This document shows positions 52,550-61,132 of a stretch of 64,000 nucleotides of DNA, one piece after another. Position 1 is the stretch's first letter; the number at the start of each line of letters is the position of its first letter. Source of the stretch: RUG563 sp024681215. GTDB taxonomy: Bacteria > Bacillota > Clostridia > Christensenellales > Aristaeellaceae. Made by a program: the position numbers and the translations under genes. The notes under the pieces are model-generated. The model was given only the letters and a program-made list of their open reading frames with translations. It did not search any database and had not been told where the DNA came from. The stretch lies in contig JAILBG010000089.1 of NCBI GenBank assembly GCA_024681215.1, positions 1 through 64,000 on the forward strand, read 5' to 3'.

Positions 52550-52834
52550 TCATTCCACGACCGCGAGGATATCGCCCATCTTGACGATGATCACTTCTTC
52601 GCCGTCGATCTTCACTTCCGTGCCGGCGTACTTGCTGTAAATGACCTTCTGGCCGACGCTGACGCACATGGTGGTGGTCTTGCCGTCTACCATGCCGCCG
52701 GGGCCCACGGCCAGCACTTCCGCCATCTGGGGCTTTTCCTTGGCGGCGGAGGTCAGGATGATGCCGCTCTTGGTGGTTTCTTCCGCTTCCACGTTTTTGA
52801 TGACCACGCGGTCAAACAAAGGCTTGATGTTCAT
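52550..52834 (-). CDS. groES: Co-chaperonin GroES
   Basis: A 94-aa GroES (MNIKPLFDRVVIKNVEAEETTKSGIIL, mobile loop then VGQKVIYSKYAGTEVKIDGEE). ATG 52834 follows GAGGAGGAG; the ATG-like start further up lacks spacing. Controlled by the CIRCE element upstream. Confidence 0.98.
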   Translation of the reverse strand: MNIKPLFDRVVIKNVEAEETTKSGIILTSAAKEKPQMAEVLAVGPGGMVDGKTTTMCVSVGQKVIYSKYAGTEVKIDGEEVIIVKMGDILAVVE

Positions 52835-52874
52835 AAGGCTCCTCCTCGTCATTGGATTGCTATTCCGGGGACTG

Positions 52875-52901
52875 TTAGCACTCTTGATAAGTGAGTGCTA
52901 A
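52875..52901. promoter_or_regulatory. CIRCE operator (HrcA site)
   Basis: TTAGCACTC-N9-GAGTGCTAA, a perfect consensus inverted repeat, between the groES promoter and gene. Heat-shock repression by HrcA is expected. Confidence 0.97.
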
Positions 52902-52914
52902 ATCATCCTTGCAT

Positions 52915-52943
52915 AGTGTACTTCATAAACGCCCGGGGCGCAA
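52915..52943 (-). promoter_or_regulatory. groESL promoter
   Basis: TTGCGC (52938-52943), 17 bp, TACACT (52915-52920) on the minus strand, directly upstream of CIRCE. The remainder of 52944-53064 shows nothing recognisable. Confidence 0.6.
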
Positions 52944-53064
52944 CTGGCGATTGCGCCGGATTCATGGAATATTCCTGAATACGGGAAAATATCTGGAAAT
53001 ATCGCCGGATAATGCCATGTTTTCTTGAAATATCTTTGAAAAACGCCGGATTTCATTTTCGATA

Positions 53065-53093
53065 TTCAATTCCGGGCTGCGCTGTGCTATAAT
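53065..53093 (+). promoter_or_regulatory. mutY promoter
   Basis: TTCAAT (53065-53070), 17 bp, TATAAT (53088-53093) with TG giving an extended -10. Confidence 0.7.
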
Positions 53094-53127
53094 GATCGGC
53101 AAAAGACCGGGGAAGGAGGGAATGGCC

Positions 53128-54174
53128 GTGTTTTCCGCGCTGCTGCTGGCCTGGTACGATCTGAACGGACGGAAGCTGCCCTTCCGGGGCACCAAGGACC
53201 CTTACCGCGTCTGGGTGAGCGAAATCATGCTGCAGCAGACCCGCACGGAAACCGTGGGGGCGTATTACGCGCGCTTCCTTGCCCGCTTCCCGGACGTGTT
53301 CGCCCTGGCGAATGCGGAGGAAGAGGACGTGCTCAAGTGCTGGGAGGGGCTGGGCTATTATTCCCGGGCCCGGAACCTGCACAAAGCGGCGAAGATCATC
53401 GTATCCCGGCACGGCGGCGTTTTTCCCGCCGACGAAGCGGCCCTCCGGGCGCTGCCCGGGATCGGGGCGTACACGGCGGCGGCGGTGGCCTCCATCGCCT
53501 TCGGCCTGCCCTGCCCCGCGGTGGACGGGAACCTGACCCGGGTGCTTTCCCGGTTCCACGGCGTCCGGGAGGACGTGGGCATCCCCTCCGTGCAGAAGCG
53601 CCTGGCGGCCCTGGCGGCGGAGGACATGCCCCCGGCGCGGTGCGGGGATTTCAACCAGGCGCTGATGGACCTGGGCGCCACGGTATGCACCCCCGGCACG
53701 CCCGACTGCGACCGCTGCCCCCTCAGCTCGCTGTGCGACGCCTGCCGAGCCGGGGACGCCGACGCGCTGCCCGTGAAGGCGGCGGCGGATCCGCCCCGGG
53801 AGATCGAAGTAACGGTGGCGCTGATCACCTGCGGGGGCAGGGTCTGGATGCGGCAGAGAAGGGAAACGCTGCTCCAGGGCCTGTGGGTGTATCACCTGAC
53901 GGAAAACGCGGGGGATATGATGGATGCGGAGAAGGCTATGCGGGCCTTGGGCATCCGGGCGGCCGTGAAAAAGCGGCTGGGGGAGGCCCGGCACGTATTT
54001 ACCCACCGGATCTGGAACATGACGGTATATCATTATGAAGCGGAAAGCGCGGACTGCCGGGAAGGGCGGTTCGTGACGCTTTCCGAAATGAACGCCCTGC
54101 CCGTGCCCACCGCCATGCGGGCAGCGAAAAAATGGGCGGTGGAGCTGCTGGAGGAGAAACGGGATGAAAGTTGA
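53128..54174 (+). CDS. mutY: A/G-specific adenine DNA glycosylase MutY
   Basis: A 348-aa glycosylase removing adenine opposite 8-oxoguanine. The catalytic Glu region (SEIMLQQTRTETV), helix-hairpin-helix LPGIGAYTAAAVASIAFG with VDGNLTRVL (catalytic Asp), the 4Fe-4S ligands C-x6-C-x2-C-x5-C (CTPGTPDCDRCPLSSLC) and a C-terminal NUDIX-like domain (about 230-345) are all present. The GTG at 53128 is 8 bp after AAGGAGG; ATG 53122 is only 2 bp away, so the start is a little uncertain. The end overlaps the ACT gene. Confidence 0.95.
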   Translation: MFSALLLAWYDLNGRKLPFRGTKDPYRVWVSEIMLQQTRTETVGAYYARFLARFPDVFALANAEEEDVLKCWEGLGYYSRARNLHKAAKIIVSRHGGVFPADEAALRALPGIGAYTAAAVASIAFGLPCPAVDGNLTRVLSRFHGVREDVGIPSVQKRLAALAAEDMPPARCGDFNQALMDLGATVCTPGTPDCDRCPLSSLCDACRAGDADALPVKAAADPPREIEVTVALITCGGRVWMRQRRETLLQGLWVYHLTENAGDMMDAEKAMRALGIRAAVKKRLGEARHVFTHRIWNMTVYHYEAESADCREGRFVTLSEMNALPVPTAMRAAKKWAVELLEEKRDES

Positions 54175-54517
54175 ATGGCTGGCCGGGGAATTCAGCGTGT
54201 GCCGCATCCGGGAGGTGAAGGACGCGGATCTGAGCGCGCCCTTTACCTTTTTCGCCGTTACGGATACGGAAAAGTCCCTGGTGTGCCCCACGGAGGCGTG
54301 CCCGGCAAACGCGCTGAAGCGGGAGGACGGCTGGCGGTGCTTCCGTCTGCCAGGGCCGCTGGATTTTTCTTTGGTGGGCGTTCTGGCAAAAATCACGGGA
54401 TGCCTGCGCGATGCGGGCATCCCGGTGTTTGCGGTATCGACCTACGATACGGATTACGTGCTGGTGCGGTCCGCGGACGCGGAGAGGGCCGCGTTGGCGC
54501 TGTCGGCGCTTTCCTGA
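54164..54517 (+). CDS. ACT-domain protein
   Basis: A 117-aa protein with tandem ACT-like halves (VEWLAGEFSVCRI at the start; FSLVGVLAKITGCLRDAGIPVFAVSTYDTDYVLV at the end), like the CASTOR/ACT_7 group that binds amino acids. Role unknown. It begins inside mutY (11-bp overlap) behind GGAGGAG, and its 3' end overlaps the convergent Rrf2 gene by 64 bp. Confidence 0.85.
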   Translation: MKVEWLAGEFSVCRIREVKDADLSAPFTFFAVTDTEKSLVCPTEACPANALKREDGWRCFRLPGPLDFSLVGVLAKITGCLRDAGIPVFAVSTYDTDYVLVRSADAERAALALSALS

Positions 54518-54918
54518 ACGCCTTCGGCCAGATCCCGGAGGGTGACGGAGGAAAAATAGCCCTGCACTAAGGCGTTCAGGTTCCGCCACAGGGGCAGCGT
54601 GGGGCAGTCCCCCTGCCGGGGGCAGGGAAGCGCGCCTTTTTCCAGGCAGGCCACCGCCGCCAGCTCCCCTTCCGTCAGGCGCAGGATGTCCGCTACGGTA
54701 TATTCCCCGGGTTTCCGGCTCAGGCGGTAGCCCCCGCCCTTGCCCCGGACGCCGGTGAGCATCTTGCCCGCCACCAGGCCCTTGAGGATGCTTTCCAGGT
54801 ATTTTTCGGAAATGCCCTGGCGCTGGGCGATTTCCTTGAGCGGCAGGTAGCCGTCCCCCTGGTTCTTCGCCAGGTCCACCATCACCCGCAGGGCATAGCG
54901 CCCCTTGGTGGAAACCAT
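54454..54918 (-). CDS. Rrf2-family transcriptional regulator
   Basis: A 154-aa winged-helix regulator (MVSTKGRYALRVMVDLA, LKEIAQRQGISEKYLESILKGL, GVRGKGGGYRLSR). It has three cysteines in ACLEKGALPCPRQGDC, the place where IscR/NsrR bind a 2Fe-2S cluster; CymR of Bacillus lacks them. ATG 54918 lies 6 bp after GGGAGG. It is divergent from cysK, so control of cysteine synthesis is likely (inference). Confidence 0.9.
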   Translation of the reverse strand: MVSTKGRYALRVMVDLAKNQGDGYLPLKEIAQRQGISEKYLESILKGLVAGKMLTGVRGKGGGYRLSRKPGEYTVADILRLTEGELAAVACLEKGALPCPRQGDCPTLPLWRNLNALVQGYFSSVTLRDLAEGVQESADSANAALSASADRTST

Positions 54919-54954
54919 GATCATCCTCCCGCCTCCTCTTCCTGATTTCAACCT

Positions 54955-54984
54955 ATTATACCACGGGGTTGATGGGATTTTCAA
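54955..54984 (-). promoter_or_regulatory. Promoter of the Rrf2 gene
   Basis: TTGAAA (54979-54984), 18 bp, TATAAT (54955-54960), minus strand. Confidence 0.7.
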
Positions 54985-55023
54985 CGGCCCGGGCAAAATA
55001 CAATGAAAATACCGCCCGGGGGA

Positions 55024-55085
55024 TTGACAGGCGGCGGGGGGACGGCATATAATGCCATTAACCTATTTGAAAGGTGGGTAATTTG
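55024..55085 (+). promoter_or_regulatory. cysK promoter with candidate Rrf2 operator
   Basis: TTGACA (55024-55029), 18 bp, TATAAT (55048-55053). The -10 lies in GGCATATAATGCC (GGCAT/ATGCC inverted repeat), and an imperfect repeat ATTAACCT/AGGTGGGTAAT follows downstream. Either could bind the divergent Rrf2 protein. The leader to cysK is about 120 nt. Confidence 0.65.
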
Positions 55086-55181
55086 GATGAACGGGCGCAT
55101 GTTTTTCCGGATGGGGCGATGTCGGGGCGCGGAAGCGCGGCGGAGTCACAAATAAAGAATGAAAAAATGGAGGAAGAAAAC

Positions 55182-56114
55182 ATGAGCCGTATTTATACGT
55201 CCGCGGATCAGCTGATCGGGAACACCCCGCTATTGGAGATCACGAATATCGAAAAAGAACTGGGGCTGCAGGCAAAGGTGCTGGTGAAGCTGGAATACCT
55301 GAATCCCGCCGGCTCCGTCAAGGACCGGATTGCCAAGGCCATGATCGACGACGCGGAGGAAAAGGGCCTTCTGAAGCCCGGTTCCGTGATCATCGAGCCC
55401 ACCTCCGGCAACACCGGCATCGGCCTGGCTTCCGTGGCGGCAGCCCGGGGCTACCGCATGATCCTGACCATGCCGGAAACCATGAGCGTGGAGCGCCGCC
55501 AGCTGGCGAAGGCCTACGGCGCGGAAATCGTGCTCACCGAAGGCGCCAAGGGCATGAAGGGCGCCATCGCCAAGGCGGAGGAGCTGGCCAAGGAAATCCC
55601 GAGCAGCTTCATTCCCGGCCAGTTCGTCAATCCGGCCAACCCGGCTATCCATTACGCCACCACCGGCCCGGAGATCTGGGCGGATACCGACGGGCAGGTG
55701 GATATCTTCGTGGCGGGCGTGGGCACCGGCGGCACCGTGACGGGCACCGGGAAATACCTGAAGGAAAGAAAGCCCGGTGTGAAGGTGGTGGCGGTGGAGC
55801 CCACGGCGTCGCCCGTGCTCAGCGGCGGCGCGCCCGGCCCCCACAAGATCCAGGGCATCGGCGCGGGCTTCGTGCCGCAGGTGCTGGACACCTCCGTGTA
55901 CGATGAGATCATCCCCGTGGATCACGAGGACGCTTTCGCCGTCGGCCGGCTGATCGGTAAAAAGGAGGGCGTGCTGGTGGGCATTTCCGCCGGCGCCGCG
56001 GCCTGGGCGGCCATCGAGCTGGCCAAGCGCCCCGAAAACCAGGGCAAGACTATCGTGGCCCTGCTGCCCGATACCGGCGACCGGTATCTGTCCACCCCGC
56101 TGTTTGCGGATTGA
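55182..56114 (+). CDS. cysK: Cysteine synthase A (O-acetylserine sulfhydrylase)
   Basis: A 310-aa PLP enzyme making cysteine from O-acetylserine and sulfide. PLP lysine in PAGSVKDRIAK, phosphate loop TSGNTGIG, and GTGGTVTGTGKYLKE are all canonical. ATG 55182 follows GGAGGAAG; the longer frame has no family match. Confidence 0.96.
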   Translation: MSRIYTSADQLIGNTPLLEITNIEKELGLQAKVLVKLEYLNPAGSVKDRIAKAMIDDAEEKGLLKPGSVIIEPTSGNTGIGLASVAAARGYRMILTMPETMSVERRQLAKAYGAEIVLTEGAKGMKGAIAKAEELAKEIPSSFIPGQFVNPANPAIHYATTGPEIWADTDGQVDIFVAGVGTGGTVTGTGKYLKERKPGVKVVAVEPTASPVLSGGAPGPHKIQGIGAGFVPQVLDTSVYDEIIPVDHEDAFAVGRLIGKKEGVLVGISAGAAAWAAIELAKRPENQGKTIVALLPDTGDRYLSTPLFAD

Positions 56115-56132
56115 CAGGAACAGAAGCACAGA

Positions 56133-56178
56133 AAATCCCCCTCTCCGGAGAATCATTTGGAGAGAGGAGGATTTTTTA
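56133..56178. terminator. Terminator between convergent cysK and SSB genes
   Basis: AATCCCCCTCTCC pairs with GGAGAGAGGAGGATT, then TTTTTT on the plus strand; an A-rich flank suits the minus strand. Confidence 0.85.
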
Positions 56179-56832
56179 TTGCAGGGCATTTTCCTGGGAA
56201 GCGGCGGGACGGGGGGAGAGGGGCGCGTCCTGCAGGGCGGTGAGACGGCTGATGGAAACTTCGTAGGCCGTGCGGTTCAGCACCGTGCCGTCGGGCAGCT
56301 GCTTTTGGTAGTCCCGGCTCTGGAACCGGCCCTGGATTTCCAGCCGATCCCCCACGGCCAGGCCGGAAGCGTACCGGGCGGTGCGCCCCCAGGCGATGCA
56401 GGGGATGTAATCGCTTTTCCCGAAGGCGCGGTTCACCGCCAGCATCAGGTCCGCGATTTCCCGGCCGAAAGGCGTGGTGCGGAAGGAGGGCGGCTTGCAG
56501 ATGGCGCCGGTCAGGCGGATGACGTTGGGGTTTTCGGCGCTGTCGGGAGGAAGCAGATGCTGGGCGAAGGCGGTGAGCAAAAGCCTCCCGCTGCCGGCCA
56601 CCACCTTGTTGTAGGACCTAAGCTGGCCCACCACGCACAGCCGTGTGCCCGCCGCCACCTGGCTGTTCATCAGCCGTTCGCTGACCGTGACGGGCAAAAG
56701 GTCTGACGCCCCGGACAGGCGGGGCACCTTCAGGTCCATGCGGTAAAAGCGCTCGCCCAGCACCTCGTGATCCAGCACGGGGGCCGTATCGATCACGCCG
56801 CAGAGAGTGAGTTGGTTGTTTTCGGTATCCAT
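56176..56832 (-). CDS. Single-stranded DNA-binding-type protein with two OB folds
   Basis: A 218-aa protein with two tandem SSB-like OB domains (about 5-100 and 110-200). The second has the typical GREIADLMLAVNRAFGKSDYIPCIAWGRTARYASGLAVGDRLEIQGRF. There is no acidic SSB tail. Such double-OB proteins occur in Clostridia besides the main ssb. ATG 56832 is preceded by GGAGGTG. It lies 7 bp after the deacetylase gene. Confidence 0.85.
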   Translation of the reverse strand: MDTENNQLTLCGVIDTAPVLDHEVLGERFYRMDLKVPRLSGASDLLPVTVSERLMNSQVAAGTRLCVVGQLRSYNKVVAGSGRLLLTAFAQHLLPPDSAENPNVIRLTGAICKPPSFRTTPFGREIADLMLAVNRAFGKSDYIPCIAWGRTARYASGLAVGDRLEIQGRFQSRDYQKQLPDGTVLNRTAYEVSISRLTALQDAPLSPRPAASQENALQ

Positions 56833-56839
56833 GATTTGC

Positions 56840-57616
56840 TTACACCTCCGGTACTGTCGTAGGCGCGGGGCGCTGACGGCCCTGCGCGTCGATGGTGGTA
56901 TTTCCGGGCAGCAGGAGCTGGGATACGGGCACCGCGGTGAGCCCCTGCTCCCGATAGCTTTTGAGGATGGCGGGCAGCGCATCCAGGATATATTTGGCAT
57001 CGTTGTGGAACAGCACGATATCGCCGCTTTTGACGCTGCGGGTGGCCCGGCGGATCAGGTCCTCCGCGCCGCGGTTTTTCCAGTCCAGGGAATCCACGCT
57101 CCACTGGATCACCTCGTAGCCCGCGCCCCGGGCGGTCAGCACCACGTCGTTGCTGTAATCCCCGTAGGGCGCCCGGAACAGCGTGGGCCGCGTGCCGGTG
57201 AGGGCTTCGATGTGGTCCGCCACGGTGGTGAGCTCCTGCAGGATCTTCCCCCGGCTCATCTGGGGATGGGTGGTGGAGTGGCTGCCGATCTCATGGCCCT
57301 GGGCGGCGATCTCCTTCACCAGTTCGGGATACCTTTGCACCCAGGTGTCCACCAGGAAGAAGGTAGCCTTCACGCCGTTTTCCCGGAGGATCTCCAGCAG
57401 CCTTTCGGTATTGTCCCCGCCCCAGGCGGCGTCGAAGCTGACGGCGATCAGATTGTCCCCGCGCTCCACGGAATAGATGGGCAGCTCGCGCTTCCGGGCG
57501 GCCACCTCCGCGGTGCGGCCGTTCAGGGCGTAGATCCCCGTGACGCCGCACAGCAGCGCCAGGATCCACAGCCCGCCCGCGGCCAGGAAGCGCTTTGCCT
57601 TTCCCTGCATTGTCAT
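56840..57616 (-). CDS. Polysaccharide deacetylase, PdaB-like
   Basis: A 258-aa CE4 esterase with an N-terminal membrane anchor (12-32), the lead-in LPIYSVERGDNLIAVSFDAAWG (motif 1 Asp), HSTTHP (motif 2 His-x3-His), RAPYGDYSND (motif 3) and DIVLFHND. The IYSVE-AVSFDAAWG form resembles sporulation deacetylase PdaB, which hints at spore formation. It removes acetyl groups from peptidoglycan sugars. Start ATG 57616 behind AAGGGGGA. Confidence 0.88.
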   Translation of the reverse strand: MTMQGKAKRFLAAGGLWILALLCGVTGIYALNGRTAEVAARKRELPIYSVERGDNLIAVSFDAAWGGDNTERLLEILRENGVKATFFLVDTWVQRYPELVKEIAAQGHEIGSHSTTHPQMSRGKILQELTTVADHIEALTGTRPTLFRAPYGDYSNDVVLTARGAGYEVIQWSVDSLDWKNRGAEDLIRRATRSVKSGDIVLFHNDAKYILDALPAILKSYREQGLTAVPVSQLLLPGNTTIDAQGRQRPAPTTVPEV

Positions 57617-57713
57617 TTTATTTTTCCCCCTTCCCGCTCTACGGTATGCGTTTTCATTCCCGGATAGAAGGGCGGCGGGGGACGGACAGGGAAGGACGCC
57701 GTTTATATGTTTA

Positions 57714-57748
57714 CGAAAAAAAGCCGCCCCTTATGACAGGGGCGACAA
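57714..57748 (-). terminator. Terminator of the dipeptidase-to-rlmH operon
   Basis: GCCCCTGTCATAAGGGGC-type hairpin followed by seven T residues on the minus strand. Confidence 0.85.
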
Positions 57749-57786
57749 AACAACCCGGAAAACGGCAGTTTTTTCGCAAAACGCCG

Positions 57787-58263
57787 CTATTTATGATATT
57801 TTTCGCCCGCGCTGATTTTGCAGGCGCGGTAGATCTGCTCCAGCAGCAGCACCCGGGCCAGCTGGTGGGGGAAGGTCATTTTGGACAGGGACATTTTCTC
57901 GTCCGCCCTTTGGAGCACCGCGGGGGAAAGGCCCAGGGAGCCGCCGATCACGAACGCCGTGCGCTGCCCGGTCAGGCCGCACTGAGCGAGGCGGGCGGCG
58001 AAGCGCTCGCTTTCGTACTGCGGCCCGTCCACGCACAGAGCGATCACGTGATCGCCGGGCTTCAGGCGGCTGAGGATCGCTTCCCCTTCCTTGGCGATGA
58101 TCCGCTGACGGTCCGCGTCGGAGGCGCCCGCGGGCTCCGGCAGGTCGGGCAGCTCCGCGATTTCCATTTTTCCGAAGCGGGACAGGCGCTTCAGGTATTC
58201 CGCGGCGGCGTCGGCCCAGTATTTTTCCCGCAGCCGCCCCACGCACACGATCGCCCCGTTCAT
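57787..58263 (-). CDS. rlmH: 23S rRNA pseudouridine-1915 N3-methyltransferase RlmH
   Basis: A 158-aa SPOUT methyltransferase (GRLREKYW, FVIGGSLGLSPAVLQRADEKMSLSKMTFPHQLARVLLLEQIYRA). Length and C-terminal knot motif are canonical. ATG 58263 overlaps the stop of the HAD gene by 4 bp. Confidence 0.96.
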   Translation of the reverse strand: MNGAIVCVGRLREKYWADAAAEYLKRLSRFGKMEIAELPDLPEPAGASDADRQRIIAKEGEAILSRLKPGDHVIALCVDGPQYESERFAARLAQCGLTGQRTAFVIGGSLGLSPAVLQRADEKMSLSKMTFPHQLARVLLLEQIYRACKISAGEKYHK

Positions 58264-58904
58264 GCCGTCACCAGGGGGATCACGGCGGTCAGATCCGGCA
58301 GCACATGATCGCAGTAAGGGGCCAGCTCGGGGGTGAAGGGGATCAGGTCCGGGATCATGCACACCGTCATGCCCGCGGCCCGGCCGGCCTTCACGCCGTT
58401 CACGGAATCCTCCAGCACCAGGCAGTCTTCCGGGACGGCGCCCAGGAGACGGGCGGCCTTGAGGAAGATGTCCGGCGCGGGTTTGGACCGGGTTTCGCCG
58501 TTGGCGGATACCAGGGTGGCAAAATCCTCCGCCACACCCTGCTTTTCCAGGTAGAGCCGGATGGTTTCCGGATAGCTGGAGGAAGCCACGGCGCAGGGGA
58601 TGCCCCGGTCCCGGAGCGCCTTGAGCAGCTCCCGGGCGCCTTTTTTCAGCGGGATCTTTCCTGCCCGGGCCAGGGCGTGCATGTATTCCGTGAAATCGGC
58701 GAACAGCCTGTCCGTATCCAGCCCGGGATAATACTGATGATAAAAGTCGCTGGCGGCTTTGGCGTTGATCCCGATGGTCCTGCGCACGTGCTCCAGAGGA
58801 ATCTCGTATCCCTGGAGGCGGCCGCACACCTGGATGCCCGTGAGCCCCGGGGCCTCGCTGTCGGTGAGCAGGCCGTCCATATCGAAAATAACTGCCCGGA
58901 TCAT
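58260..58904 (-). CDS. HAD-family phosphatase, beta-phosphoglucomutase-like
   Basis: A 214-aa HAD hydrolase: nucleophile Asp in FDMDGLLTDSE, SSSYP (motif II), KPAPDIF (motif III Lys) and LVLEDSVNGVKAG (motif IV). A cap domain is inserted after motif I. Probably a sugar-phosphate phosphatase or mutase. Overlaps neighbours by 4 bp on both sides. Confidence 0.9.
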   Translation of the reverse strand: MIRAVIFDMDGLLTDSEAPGLTGIQVCGRLQGYEIPLEHVRRTIGINAKAASDFYHQYYPGLDTDRLFADFTEYMHALARAGKIPLKKGARELLKALRDRGIPCAVASSSYPETIRLYLEKQGVAEDFATLVSANGETRSKPAPDIFLKAARLLGAVPEDCLVLEDSVNGVKAGRAAGMTVCMIPDLIPFTPELAPYCDHVLPDLTAVIPLVTA

Positions 58905-59965
58905 TCGTCCACCACCGTAAAGCCGAACAGGAAATCGTGCAGCACGGCGCGGTTCCCCAAATAGTCGATTTCCTTCGTGGCCATGCCGGCATAGCCGCTT
59001 TCCCAGTATTTCGTGCCGTCGGCGGGCATGCGGATGTGCTGCACCGGAGCGCCCCGCAGGGCCATGGCCAGCGTCAGCGCTTCCTCAAAATCCCGGGTGG
59101 TCATATTGGTGTAGACGGTGTTGGAAAGGATCACGTCCAGCAATGCGGTGGCCCGGTCCAAGGTCACGTCCTTCAGGCTGTCCGCCAGGGCGGTGAGCAC
59201 CATCCGGTCCCGGTAGGTGCGGCCGTAATCCTGGTTGTCGCTGTGGGTGGTGCCATCGGCGTGGAGGTACGCCTTGGTTTCGATCTTGCGGATGCGCATG
59301 TAGATCACCGCGGCGTAGCCGGTCATGTGGTACACCCCGCCCCGGGAGCCCTCCTGCAGGGAAGGAGAGGTGGCGGACGCGCCGATGGGATAGAGGAACA
59401 GCTTCCGCGCTTCCCGGTTGGTGATCTCCACGTCCACGCCGCCCACGGCGTCGATGATGTTCTGCACCTGGCGGAAATCCATGACGATGAACTTTTCGAT
59501 GTTCAGGTCAAAGTGGCTGTTGATGGTGTCCACCAGGTCCTGAAAAGCCTCGGTGTCGCTCTTTTTATTCACCCAGGCCCAGCCGCCGGTCTGGGTGGTG
59601 GGATTGGCGTAGAGGAAATTGTTGATGCGGCCGTATTCGCCGTCCGGCCGCTGGATGAGCATATCCCGGATGAAGCTGGTAAGCTTGACGGAACCGTCGT
59701 TTTCATTGACGGTCACCAGGATCAGCCCGTCGGTGTTGGTGTCGTAGGTTTCATCCCAGATATCCTTGACCCATTGGTTTCGCAGGGTATAATCCCATTT
59801 GTCCAGGCAGATCAGCAGATAATGATGGATGCCGGGGGGCGTGGGGGTGCGGTCCTCCGGGGCGACGACGGGGATGGGCTGGGGGCTCTCCTGGGCCGCC
59901 AGGGCGGCGGGCAGGGCGGAAAGCAGGCAGATCAGGGCCAGCAGCAGGGCGATGAGCTTCTTCAC
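58901..59965 (-). CDS. Secreted LCP (LytR-CpsA-Psr) family protein
   Basis: A 354-aa protein with a signal peptide (about 1-22, LIALLLALICLLSALPAALAA) and an LCP domain including TDGLILVTVNENDGSVKLTSFIRDMLI (conserved Arg-Asp present), GRINNFLYA and DAVGGVDVEI. It should transfer glycopolymers to peptidoglycan. GTG 59965 after GGAGGAAA; the frame upstream is another gene. It keeps the catalytic Arg, unlike the LCP protein at 16 kb. Confidence 0.9.
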   Translation of the reverse strand: MKKLIALLLALICLLSALPAALAAQESPQPIPVVAPEDRTPTPPGIHHYLLICLDKWDYTLRNQWVKDIWDETYDTNTDGLILVTVNENDGSVKLTSFIRDMLIQRPDGEYGRINNFLYANPTTQTGGWAWVNKKSDTEAFQDLVDTINSHFDLNIEKFIVMDFRQVQNIIDAVGGVDVEITNREARKLFLYPIGASATSPSLQEGSRGGVYHMTGYAAVIYMRIRKIETKAYLHADGTTHSDNQDYGRTYRDRMVLTALADSLKDVTLDRATALLDVILSNTVYTNMTTRDFEEALTLAMALRGAPVQHIRMPADGTKYWESGYAGMATKEIDYLGNRAVLHDFLFGFTVVDE

Positions 59966-60423
59966 GGCGTTTCCTCCTCCGGATACTTTTCCAGCTTTAC
60001 GCCGGTCTCCCCGAAAATCTCCAGGGTGAAGGGGTCGGGATACCCCTGCTCGTACACCACCCGGCGGATGCCGGCGTTGACGATCATTTTGGCGCAGATG
60101 GAGCAGGGCTGATGGGTGCAGTACAGCGTGGCGCCGTCGATGCTGATGCCCAGCTTCGCGGCCTGCAGGATGGCGTTCTGCTCGGCGTGGGCGGCGTAGC
60201 ACACCTCCGCCCGGGTGCCGCTTTCGATGCCCAGCTTCCGCCGCAGGCATTCGCCCTTTTCCCGGCAGGTCTTCATCCCCGCGGGGGCGCCGTTGTAGCC
60301 GGTGGTCATGATGCGCTTGTCCTTGACGATGACGGCCCCGATGGCCCGCCCCGGGGCGAAGCAGCTGGTCCAGGTGGATACCGTCCGGGCCAGATCCATA
60401 AACCGCTGATCCCACTTGTCCAT
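59962..60423 (-). CDS. dCMP deaminase (ComEB-like)
   Basis: A 153-aa cytidine/deoxycytidylate deaminase: zinc ligands in HAEQNAI and PCSICAK, and TTGYNGAPAG typical of dCMP deaminases. It yields dUMP for thymidylate synthesis. ATG 60423 lies 1 bp after the stop of the upstream gene, with AAGGAGG inside that gene. Confidence 0.93.
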   Translation of the reverse strand: MDKWDQRFMDLARTVSTWTSCFAPGRAIGAVIVKDKRIMTTGYNGAPAGMKTCREKGECLRRKLGIESGTRAEVCYAAHAEQNAILQAAKLGISIDGATLYCTHQPCSICAKMIVNAGIRRVVYEQGYPDPFTLEIFGETGVKLEKYPEEETP

Positions 60424-60424
60424 T

Positions 60425-61129
60425 TTATTTTTCCTCCTTGGTTTGCCGGTACAGCGGAAGGAATTTCCGCAGCAGCGTTTCTTCGTTTCTGCAGGCCAGG
60501 GCCGCCTTTTCCATGTATTCCCTTTCGTCGCCGTCCCGGGTGTCCGAGATCAGGCGGCAGGCGGCGTAGGGCACGCCCATTTCATAGCAGCATTGGGCGA
60601 TGGCCCCGCCCTCCATATCGCAGGCGGCGGCGCCGAACGCTTCCGCGATGCGCCGCTTGTTTTCCGTGCCGGTGATGAACTGGTCCCCGGTGGCGACGGC
60701 GCCTTCCTCCCAGCGCAGATCCGCCTCCTGCGCGGCCCGGCGCAGCAGGGCGGAGAGGGCCGGATCGCAGGGGACGTGCACGATATCGGGGCCGGAGATC
60801 ATGCCCGGCGGGTCCCCCAGGGGAGAGGTGTCGATATCGTGCTGCACGGCGGAGGAGGCGATCACCGCGTCCCCGATCCCGAGGGAGGGGCGCAGCGCCC
60901 CGGCCACGCCGATGTTCAGTAGCGCGTCCACGGGATGCCGCAGGATCAGGGCCTGGGCGCACAGGGCGGCGTGGACCTTGCCGATGCCGCACTGGGCCAG
61001 GCAGACCTGCGCCCCAAAGAGCGTTCCCACCGTGCAGCGGGTGAAGCCGATCTTTTCCTCCCGGGTGTCCGTCATGGCGGCGCGCAGGGCGTCCACCTCT
61101 TTGTCCATGGCGCCGATAATGCCGATCAA
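60425..61129 (-). CDS. mtnN: 5'-methylthioadenosine/S-adenosylhomocysteine nucleosidase
   Basis: A 234-aa nucleosidase (MIGIIGAMDKEVDAL, LNIGVAGAL, TGDQFI, CDMEGGAIAQ, ISDTRDGDE with catalytic Asp). It cleaves MTA/SAH for SAM recycling. TTG 61129 start with AGAAGGA 7 bp upstream. Confidence 0.95.
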   Translation of the reverse strand: MIGIIGAMDKEVDALRAAMTDTREEKIGFTRCTVGTLFGAQVCLAQCGIGKVHAALCAQALILRHPVDALLNIGVAGALRPSLGIGDAVIASSAVQHDIDTSPLGDPPGMISGPDIVHVPCDPALSALLRRAAQEADLRWEEGAVATGDQFITGTENKRRIAEAFGAAACDMEGGAIAQCCYEMGVPYAACRLISDTRDGDEREYMEKAALACRNEETLLRKFLPLYRQTKEEK

Positions 61130-61132
61130 GGG

